Below are positions 1 through 4,351 of a stretch of DNA of 5,337 nucleotides, piece after piece. The position numbers and the translations under genes are program-made. The DNA lies in NCBI GenBank assembly GCA_005881995.1, contig VBHV01000279.1, positions 1-5,337 on the forward strand. Reading direction: 5' to 3'. The notes beneath the pieces were generated by a model, which had not been told where the DNA came from, did not search any database, and saw only the letters and a program-made list of their open reading frames with translations. Origin of the DNA: Chloroflexota bacterium. Lineage in GTDB: Bacteria > Chloroflexota > Ktedonobacteria > Ktedonobacterales > Ktedonobacteraceae. How positions within the stretch are numbered: position 1 is the first letter of the stretch; every line of letters starts with the position of its first letter.

Positions 1-1039
1 CAGATCTATCTCGTTGACAATTTGCAAATTCGCCGCATTGATCTGGAACAATTCTCCTGTACCGGCAGGCGGCAGGAAAAATGGATCCATATTATTAGCA
101 TCCGGCAGGACCTGGGAAGTCACGTAGATGAATCCATTGTAGTATTGGGCGTGCCCTACGTCATGGCCAAATTTAGGGATGAATTTTCCAGCATGGCCCA
201 GCCTCGTATCCGCGATCAGCGGCAGCATATCTGCAGGACGAACATTCTCCCCGGGTAGGAGATCTATGTTGCCTAAATTGATATACGGCGGCATCATCAG
301 CATATCATGGACGGCGTCTATCACCGCGATGTTCTCATTATTCCTATCCGTGTTATTATCCCCCTTTGGATTATCTGGAGTGATCGGATTAACCGCAGTG
401 CCTGGGTCGGAGACAAACAATTTTCCCGCATCCGGGTCATAAACCATAGCATCTGGACTTTCGTTGTCTATGGGGATCGATGACAGCGATATAACTGTCT
501 TGCGCATCGGCAGCAAAGACTTTATCCAGGCCGTGTGAGGGATCGTTTACGTATATCATACCCGCAACCTGGGGAACAGCGATACGCCCGACGATCTTGT
601 TCAACTGCGTATTAAAAACAATAATATGCCCATCAAATGGCGCATCAAGCTTAGGATCAAAGCCGGGCACAAAGTCGGGAGTTGGCCCGGTATGGGCAAC
701 AAACAGCAGGTTGAGATCTTTATCATAGGCCTGGAAGTCAAATCCATCAAAATCTTCCTGCACACCAGGGGCCAGGGCCCTTGGGTCAGTACCTTTAGCC
801 AGTGATTGTTCTTCTGTACGAGAAGGCGACCCATCGGGCAGTAAAGGCATGCCACTGGGCAGCGGAACATCCTGGAGGAGTATGAGCCGGTGAGGCGGTG
901 GAGGGACAACGAATTGATGAACGATCTGGAAAAGCAAGTATCCCAGTAAGCCGAAACAGACTATGGCAGTTATCAGGGTAAAGCCTCTCCTGATACCGGA
1001 ACGTTTCGCTTGTGGTGGGTCCTGCGTTTGTACGGCCAT
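1..1039 (-). pseudogene. Membrane-anchored YncE/YVTN-like beta-propeller protein, frameshifted, C-terminus beyond left edge
   Basis: The start is the ATG at 1039, because GGAGGA lies 7 nt upstream; an ATG at 1075 in the same frame lacks such a site. The N-terminus is basic (KRSGIRRG, residues 13-20) and is followed by one membrane helix at about residues 20-38 and a proline-rich linker (PPPPHR), so it is probably a signal anchor with an exported body. From about residue 100 propeller-like blades appear: LNLLFVAHTGP, GHIIVFNTQLNKIVGRI, KVFAADAQDSYIAVID. The frame then stops at 437. Skipping one base in the GGGG run at 472-475 (CCCC in the mRNA) restores an open frame to position 1 that carries the next blades: GKLFVSDPG, ENIAVIDAVHD, GFIYVTSQVLPD, GELFQINAANLQIVNEIDL. 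The motif IAVID occurs on both sides of the break, so this was one gene of at least 346 codons. The family is inferred from blade motifs; ligand and role are unknown. The break may be a mutation or a sequencing error. Confidence 0.75.
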
Positions 1040-1046
1040 AGGTCTA

Positions 1047-1052
1047 TCCTCC
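1047..1052 (-). promoter_or_regulatory. Ribosome binding site of the propeller gene
   Basis: GGAGGA on the minus strand, 7 nt before the ATG at 1039. It decides the start in favour of this ATG over the one at 1075, which would add 12 residues. Confidence 0.75.
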
Positions 1053-1182
1053 GTTATACCTTTAAGTAAGTTCAATGAAGTTCTCGGTTTATTTTAGTAT
1101 CGAGCAACGAGTGTCACTATGATCTGATTCATCAATCCACAGTGAACTTTTACCAGGCGTGCAGAAATGATTGACGCCATCC

Positions 1183-1211
1183 ATTATAGCAGACTTAATC
1201 AATCCGTCCAA
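1183..1211 (-). promoter_or_regulatory. Promoter of the propeller gene
   Basis: A perfect TATAAT (-10, 1183-1188) lies 17 nt from TTGGAC (-35, 1206-1211) on the minus strand. Transcription would begin near 1176, leaving a leader of about 137 nt before the ATG at 1039. The rest of the gap from 1040 to 1328 shows no gene. GATTGATT lies inside the spacer. Confidence 0.6.
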
Positions 1212-1328
1212 GAGTATAGACGCGGGAGGATGCAGGAAATGGAGACTGTATCTATGTGGCCACTACAGATGAGTTGCAATATGTCGCGACGTTGAGCCAG
1301 ACCATAGAGAAACTCAGTGTTTTCTCAG

Positions 1329-1505
1329 TTAAATATGTTTGTGCTCTCCAAGTCGGCGACGCACGACCAGGAAGGCACAGCAGGCGACGGCTGCCAGGGC
1401 TAATGGGGCAAATACCCAGAATTTCCAGCTGAGACCTTTGTGAACCTCTTCTGTCTCGTCCATGATGCCCAATTTCTTCTCGATATCTGCTACTGTTTTT
1501 GCCAT
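1329..1505 (-). CDS. Small single-pass membrane protein, 58 aa
   Basis: A short reading frame from ATG (1505) to TAA (1329), with AAAGGA about 10 nt upstream of the start. The N-terminal half is charged and probably helical (MAKTVADIEKKLGIMDETEE). A hydrophobic stretch at about residues 29-48 (FWVFAPLALAAVACCAFLVV) forms one membrane helix. It is followed by RRR and a short basic tail, so by the positive-inside rule the C-terminus is probably cytoplasmic. Hydrophobic segment, ribosome binding site and a candidate promoter together make it a likely real gene, although it is short enough for automatic callers to miss. I recognise no family. It lies between the kinase and the propeller gene on the same strand but seems to have its own promoter (1598-1603). 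The adjacent cysteines in the helix (residues 42-43) are worth noting. Confidence 0.65.
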   Translation of the reverse strand: MAKTVADIEKKLGIMDETEEVHKGLSWKFWVFAPLALAAVACCAFLVVRRRLGEHKHI

Positions 1506-1565
1506 GTGAAATAGATCCTTTCCAAATGGTGACGAAGCACCGTGTCTATGTGTTACTGCTCAGAA

Positions 1566-1592
1566 TGCTACTGACTCGAAGAAGGAGTAGCA
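1566..1592 (-). promoter_or_regulatory. Dyad at the predicted transcript start of the 58-aa gene
   Basis: Perfect 7-bp arms TGCTACT (1566-1572) and AGTAGCA (1586-1592) are separated by 13 nt. On the minus strand the pairing extends by one G-U and one A-U pair. The dyad sits immediately after the TATAAT at 1598-1603, so it would be a 5'-end hairpin in the transcript or an operator over the start point. It has no T-run, so it is not an obvious terminator for the kinase gene. Confidence 0.35.
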
Positions 1593-1597
1593 CTTTC

Positions 1598-1603
1598 ATT
1601 ATA
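1598..1603 (-). promoter_or_regulatory. Candidate -10 element for the 58-aa membrane protein gene
   Basis: A perfect TATAAT on the minus strand, about 95 nt upstream of the ATG at 1505 and just past the kinase stop codon. No good -35 lies at 16-18 nt, so it is weaker than the promoter at 1183-1211. GATTGATT lies a little upstream (1616-1623), overlapping the kinase stop codon. Confidence 0.4.
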
Positions 1604-1617
1604 AGAGGGTCTCTCAA

Positions 1618-2166
1618 TCAATCTATCGAACTGTGTATATGCTGGCGGTACAGGTCGTGGATGGAACGCATTACCCTGGCTAAGGATTCGTCCATCGGAT
1701 TTGAGGTATCAATGACGCATCCATGATCTTCAAACTCTTCAAAACGCTCTTTCCAGCGCTCCCATTCTTCCCACGAGGTGATCTGGAAATTGGAGACCTG
1801 CCCTTTGCGGCCTTCCAGGCGGCGTTTTTGCACATCGGGTGGGCATTGGCAGTGCACCACCAGCATGGGTGTATGGAATTCCTGCGCTATTTCCCGGCAA
1901 TGTTCATAAGTTCTGCGATAGGTGAGGGGCGTATCTACGACGACACTGAAGCCAAGACGCAGTTGCTCGCGCGCTAATGCAAACATGAGCTCATAGGAAA
2001 AATGTCCAACCTCGGGTACATTACCAAAGTGATCCACGGCCACCTGGCGTATGATGTCTCTGTCAATAAGCGGCGCGTGCAATGATGTCGCGAGTAGCCG
2101 CGCGATAGTGCTTTTACCGGTACCGGGATATCCACGCATTACAATAAATGTACGCTTATCAGGCAC
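1618..2166 (-). CDS. P-loop ATP-dependent kinase, AAA_33 type, 182 aa
   Basis: A single-domain P-loop NTPase. The Walker A motif is GYPGTGKST at residues 12-20. LIDRD at 33-37 follows, the usual position of the acceptor-binding acidic pair in this family. VVVDTP at 75-80 is the Walker B-like strand (D78). RRLEGRKG at 115-122 has the arginines expected of a LID that closes over ATP, and CVIDTSNP near residue 150 is the last strand. Order and length match the AAA_33 group, which holds small-molecule, nucleotide and polynucleotide kinases and relatives of zeta toxin and chloramphenicol phosphotransferase. The substrate cannot be told from sequence. No antitoxin-like gene lies beside it, which argues against a zeta-type toxin. 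The start is GTG (2166) with a weak GAGAGA site upstream. The protein is probably cytoplasmic and transcribed alone from the promoter at 2220-2225. Confidence 0.88.
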   Translation of the reverse strand: MPDKRTFIVMRGYPGTGKSTIARLLATSLHAPLIDRDIIRQVAVDHFGNVPEVGHFSYELMFALAREQLRLGFSVVVDTPLTYRRTYEHCREIAQEFHTPMLVVHCQCPPDVQKRRLEGRKGQVSNFQITSWEEWERWKERFEEFEDHGCVIDTSNPMDESLARVMRSIHDLYRQHIHSSID

Positions 2167-2519
2167 TGTTGCATTCTCTCTTTTGCTGCATTGAAAAAGA
2201 TTTCAGCCGTCTTACACTTATTATAAGGATACGAAACACATAATGCATGTGTTACTTCATCCTCGTTTGTAGCGAATAAAGAAGCTTTCAGCTTCGGTTC
2301 AGACAGTGGCATAAACGTTTCAGTTACCGCTGTTACTTTAGTATAGTCACTTTTGCTGGGGTTGTCTAGCCGACTGGAACTTTTGTATAGGTAAGCACAT
2401 ATATGAAATATTCCCACATTATCTCTATCATCAGAATATTCTAGCGGTTCTGCATGATAAGAGGTTGCGACATTTGCATGTAACAACAGATACAGAGCAA
2501 TGAGCCAGGGCGACCGCAA
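2139..2519 (-). other. Doubtful open reading frame, 126 codons, upstream of and overlapping the kinase
   Basis: This frame is open from a TTG at 2519 to TAA at 2139 and overlaps the kinase start by 28 nt. Against it: the TTG lies inside one arm of the inverted repeat at 2505-2601, I see no ribosome binding site, the frame contains the TATAAT proposed for the kinase, and the stretch is more AT-rich than the neighbouring genes. In its favour, the first 15 residues are hydrophobic and the downstream composition (YLYKSSSRLDNPSKSDYTKV, NAAKERMQQCL) is not absurd for a protein. I recognise no family. It may be chance, or the remnant of a gene cut by the repeat. Confidence 0.2.
2220..2225 (-). promoter_or_regulatory. 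Candidate -10 element of the kinase gene
   Basis: A perfect TATAAT on the minus strand, about 54 nt upstream of the GTG start. Transcription would begin near 2213. No convincing -35 is visible at 16-18 nt. Confidence 0.4.
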
Positions 2520-2601
2520 GGATGCGCCCGTACAATATACGAGCAGATCAGGTAAAAGGCATATTCAATATTGTACGGGCGCACCCTTGCGGTCGCCCTG
2601 G
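2505..2601. repeat. REP-like doublet / MITE-like inverted repeat, 34-nt arms
   Basis: The left arm (2505-2538, beginning CCAGGGCGACCGCAAGG and ending CCCGTACAATAT) and the right arm (2568-2601) are reverse complements over 34 nt with one mismatch (A2522 against C2584). They are separated by a 29-nt spacer. Each arm is itself a small hairpin: GGGCG pairs with CGCCC, and inside it CC pairs with GG around a GCAA loop. A hairpin unit present as an inverted pair is the architecture of REP doublets (BIMEs) in other bacteria; a non-autonomous transposon remnant is the alternative. No target-site duplication is evident at the flanks, and no transposase gene lies in the window. Confidence 0.8.
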
Positions 2602-2634
2602 AAGATGTTAATTATTGAATAGCTTTGGGCAAGC

Positions 2635-2663
2635 TTGACGCTTAACCTTGAGCGCGTTATCAT
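2635..2663 (+). promoter_or_regulatory. Promoter of the two-helix membrane protein gene
   Basis: TTGACG (-35, 2635-2640), a 17-nt spacer and TATCAT (-10, 2658-2663). Each hexamer matches five of six consensus bases, making this the best sigma70-like promoter in the window. Transcription would start near 2670, about 36 nt before the ATG at 2706. Confidence 0.65.
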
Positions 2664-2705
2664 CGTATTGAGAAATTACGCTTTTCACAAAGGTTGAATC
2701 GAATT

Positions 2706-2963
2706 ATGATGAAGCGGCTGCGAGGGCGAAACCTGGCACATCCAGGCTGCCTTGTAGGAATAACGGTAGGCTTGACACTGGGAATCATCCTTGCGGGTAT
2801 CCTGGCTGTACAGAATGTAGCTCTAAATACGGTTTTGCTGATCTGGCTTGGACTGACGCTGGGGCTGGGCGCGATCGGCTGGATTGTTGGTAATCGCCTG
2901 ACCTCGCGGTTTCCCGCGGTTGATGAATCGGCTTCCACAAGGGAACATGTGGGCGAATCCTGA
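2706..2963 (+). CDS. Small two-helix membrane protein, 85 aa
   Basis: The protein begins with a basic N-terminus (MMKRLRGRN) and has two hydrophobic segments at about residues 15-40 (CLVGITVGLTLGIILAGILA onward) and 46-66 (VLLIWLGLTLGLGAIGWIVG). A polar tail (RFPAVDESASTREHVGES) follows. Regularly spaced glycines in both helices suggest tight helix packing or oligomerisation. With a basic start and a short loop it is probably a hairpin with both ends in the cytoplasm. I chose ATG at 2706, 12 nt after AAAGG (2689-2693). ATG at 2709 is also possible, and a TTG at 2694 is too close to that site. The good promoter upstream supports a real gene. I do not recognise the family and propose no function. 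Confidence 0.7.
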   Translation: MMKRLRGRNLAHPGCLVGITVGLTLGIILAGILAVQNVALNTVLLIWLGLTLGLGAIGWIVGNRLTSRFPAVDESASTREHVGES

Positions 2964-2971
2964 ATAGTGTC

Positions 2972-3000
2972 TTATTTTTCTGGCGACTTTCTGGTATACT
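2972..3000 (+). promoter_or_regulatory. Candidate extended -10 promoter ahead of the zinc-ribbon leader
   Basis: TGGTATACT ends at 3000 and gives an extended -10 (TG, one base, TATACT at 2995-3000). The -35 at 17 nt is poor (TTATTT, 2972-2977), as is common for extended -10 promoters. Transcription would begin near 3007, giving a leader of about 220 nt. A weaker alternative is TTGACC at 3156-3161, with no good -10. Confidence 0.45.
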
Positions 3001-3004
3001 ATTA

Positions 3005-3121
3005 AAAAAGATGGTTAGTCTTTTTGCACACTGTATGCATGGCGAGAAAACATGCAGCGTGCTTCTCCACATAGATGAGTAAGGGAGCAGCGCAGCTCCT
3101 GGGCGATGATGCGCGTTTTTT
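3005..3121 (+). promoter_or_regulatory. Structured 5' leader with competing hairpins
   Basis: Several dyads follow one another: AAAAAGA/TCTTTTT (3005-3025, 7 bp), TGCATG/CATGCA (3036-3056, 6 bp), GGAGC/GCTCC (3084-3099), and GCGCA/TGCGC (3090-3114) followed by GCG and six T (3116-3121). GGGAGCA at 3083-3089 could instead pair with TGCTTCTCC (3060-3068), so alternative folds exclude each other. This resembles an attenuator, but the stems are short and no known riboswitch or T-box motif is seen. A 23-codon frame (ATG 3011 to TAA 3082) starts a few bases after the predicted transcript start. Confidence 0.3.
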
Positions 3122-3187
3122 GTAAGGCCGTATCGCCGTGGAATCTCCAGCATTGTTGACCACTAGATACGGGTTTCCCCTACTGTT

Positions 3188-3216
3188 TGTTCGTGAACTG
3201 TCATCCTGCACGAACA
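3188..3216 (+). promoter_or_regulatory. Hairpin abutting the ribosome binding site of the zinc-ribbon gene
   Basis: TGTTCGTG (3188-3195) and CACGAACA (3209-3216) are perfect 8-bp arms with a 13-nt loop. Two further U-G pairs (T3187-G3217, T3186-G3218) would draw in the first G residues of the AGGGAGA ribosome binding site. The stem could limit translation, or the dyad could be a protein-binding site in DNA. Confidence 0.45.
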
Positions 3217-3222
3217 GGGAGA
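3216..3222 (+). promoter_or_regulatory. Ribosome binding site of the zinc-ribbon gene
   Basis: AGGGAGA lies 7 nt before the ATG at 3230, which fixes this start. Its first bases adjoin the hairpin at 3188-3216. Confidence 0.75.
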
Positions 3223-3229
3223 ACACCTG

Positions 3230-3451
3230 ATGTATGAGAACGAGTTTCGTCGACCTGTCTCTGTAGATACTGCTCCGCGTGGCAGCAAATGTGAGTGGTG
3301 TGGCAAACCTGCCGTGGCGCAGCTGACTGCTATTGGCGGAGATGCCCACAATGAGGGTGGACTTTTCTGCAGTTCCTGCGGTGAGGACTTTAAGCGCGCC
3401 GTTGCGAACACCCTGCTGCGTGCCGCTAATACGAGCCGCCAGGCCAGCTAA
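3230..3451 (+). CDS. Small zinc-ribbon protein, 73 aa
   Basis: Two CxxC knuckles, CEWC (residues 21-24) and CSSC (47-50), are separated by 22 residues. This is the pattern of a four-cysteine zinc ribbon or treble-clef finger binding one structural zinc. Between them lies AVAQLTAIGGDAHNEGGLF, which would form the beta-hairpin; H40 is a spare possible ligand. After the finger comes a basic amphipathic helix (EDFKRAVANTLLRAAN) that could bind nucleic acid or a partner. There is no signal peptide or membrane segment, so it is probably cytoplasmic. The strong ribosome binding site and intact cysteine pairs support a real gene. The family and target are not recognised. It stands alone on the plus strand, convergent with korB, with a long structured leader that suggests regulated expression. 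Confidence 0.78.
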   Translation: MYENEFRRPVSVDTAPRGSKCEWCGKPAVAQLTAIGGDAHNEGGLFCSSCGEDFKRAVANTLLRAANTSRQAS

Positions 3452-3455
3452 TACG

Positions 3456-3495
3456 AAAAAACCAGCTTCCAGGGCGACTCTCGCGGCCGCCCTGG
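3456..3495 (-). terminator. Intrinsic terminator of the korAB operon
   Basis: Perfect 8-bp GC-rich arms CCAGGGCG (3469-3476) and CGCCCTGG (3488-3495) enclose an 11-nt loop. Reading the minus strand, the stem is followed after 7 nt by six T (3461-3456). It lies just past the korB stop (3507) and between two convergent genes. For the plus-strand gene the hairpin lacks a T-run, so it would act weakly there. The stem shares the CCAGGGCGAC core with the repeat at 2505-2601. Confidence 0.65.
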
Positions 3496-3506
3496 TGGTG
3501 TATGCG

Positions 3507-4349
3507 CTAGGTGAACCGTTTCATATATGTATTGATATCGAACGGCTTTGTCTGCTGCGCAAGTTGGTGGGCTGCCGCGTCCATCGTCTGTCGCTCCTCC
3601 TGGTAGAAGAGGCCGACAAAAGGCTTCTCTGTTTCCATCGAGAGTTCCATCGCCTTAAAGCGGTTACGCGTGTCGTGATCGGCAGGGATCGGTGTGACCG
3701 TGGTCTTCCACACGTCCATGGTGTTATAGAAGGTCGGGCATGGGCTGAGCACATGAATAAAGGAGAACCCTTTGTGCTTGATGCCCTGTTCGACGAGCGC
3801 GGCCAGTTCTTTGGGCTTGGATGAGAAACCACGCGCTACAAAGCTGACGTTGAGTGAAAGCGCGGTGGCGATGGGGTTGAACTGTGAGGCCAGCAGGCCG
3901 TAAGGAGTGGACTTCGTCGTGTGGCCGGTTGGCGAGGTTGGCGAGGTCTGCCCTTTGGTCAAGCCGTAGGTTTCGTTGTCCATGGCTACCACAGTAATAT
4001 CGATATTGCGCAAAGCGGCATGGATGAGGTGCCCGGCGCCGATGCTAAACAGATCTCCGTCACCGCCGACCGCGACCACGGTCAGGTCGGGACGCGCCAT
4101 TTTCAGCCCCTGCGCCACGGGCAAAGCCCGCCCATGCAGGCTGTGGAAACCGAATGTTTGCACAAAGTGCGGCAAACGGCTCGAACAGCCGATACCCGAC
4201 ACCACTACCGTCTGGTCGGGGGCGAGTTTCATGCCCGCCATGCTGTTGTAGATGGCATTTAATACACCGAAGTCTCCGCACCCGGGACACCAGGTTGGCT
4301 TTACCTCGCTTTTATAGTCCTTTGGCGTAAGAGTCATTACTTGAGACAC
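3507..4349 (-). CDS. korB: 2-oxoacid:ferredoxin oxidoreductase, beta subunit (TPP- and 4Fe-4S-binding), 280 aa
   Basis: This subunit carries thiamine diphosphate and one 4Fe-4S cluster in the enzyme that turns a 2-oxoacid plus CoA into acyl-CoA, CO2 and reduced ferredoxin. WCPGCGD at residues 20-26 gives cluster ligands C21 and C24; C55 (GIGCSS) and C204 (LSPCPTFYN) complete the set, with spacing like that of the archaeal two-subunit enzymes. GGDGDLFSIG (95-104) with N125 in DNETYG is the TPP/Mg motif, and GLTKGQTSPT (129-138) is a family hallmark. HGRALPVAQGLK (72-83) is also typical. The start is GTG at 4349, 10 nt after AGGAGG; the ATG at 4337 would be too far from it. Only 2 nt separate it from the alpha stop, so translation is coupled. 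The enzyme is cytoplasmic. Substrate (2-oxoglutarate, pyruvate or branched-chain) is not decided by sequence; the symbol follows the KorAB two-subunit architecture. Confidence 0.95.
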   Translation of the reverse strand: MSQVMTLTPKDYKSEVKPTWCPGCGDFGVLNAIYNSMAGMKLAPDQTVVVSGIGCSSRLPHFVQTFGFHSLHGRALPVAQGLKMARPDLTVVAVGGDGDLFSIGAGHLIHAALRNIDITVVAMDNETYGLTKGQTSPTSPTGHTTKSTPYGLLASQFNPIATALSLNVSFVARGFSSKPKELAALVEQGIKHKGFSFIHVLSPCPTFYNTMDVWKTTVTPIPADHDTRNRFKAMELSMETEKPFVGLFYQEERQTMDAAAHQLAQQTKPFDINTYMKRFT

Positions 4350-4351
4350 GA

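Larger units (their letters stand above)
2167..2705. other. Intergenic stretch between divergent genes
   Basis: About 540 nt separate the kinase gene (minus) from the small membrane protein gene (plus). The stretch holds the kinase -10 element, one doubtful reading frame, a 97-bp inverted repeat, and the promoter of the plus-strand gene. No tRNA, rRNA or CRISPR structure is visible. Confidence 0.7.

Noticed and set aside
22..442. Plus-strand frames at the left edge
   Set aside because: The minus-strand frame over the same bases continues the propeller protein with clear blade motifs.
1307..1326. GAGAAA/TTTCTC hairpin after the 58-aa gene as a terminator
   Set aside because: The stem is only 6 bp and AT-rich, and no T-run follows on the minus strand.
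1499..1977. Plus-strand frames opposite the kinase and the 58-aa gene
   Set aside because: They mirror the kinase coding strand, and no ribosome binding site or domain is visible.
1618..2519. Toxin-antitoxin pair formed by the kinase and the overlapping upstream frame
   Set aside because: The upstream frame lacks a credible start and any antitoxin motif, and the kinase motifs do not single out the zeta-toxin branch.
3189..3198. GTTCGTGAAC as a LexA-like SOS box
   Set aside because: The palindrome is too short for the known Gram-positive or Chloroflexota-type box, and it is better explained as part of the 3188-3216 dyad.
2660..3411. Minus-strand frames opposite the small membrane and zinc-ribbon genes
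   Set aside because: They are arginine- and serine-rich with low-complexity composition typical of antisense frames, whereas the plus-strand products have membrane helices or paired CxxC motifs.
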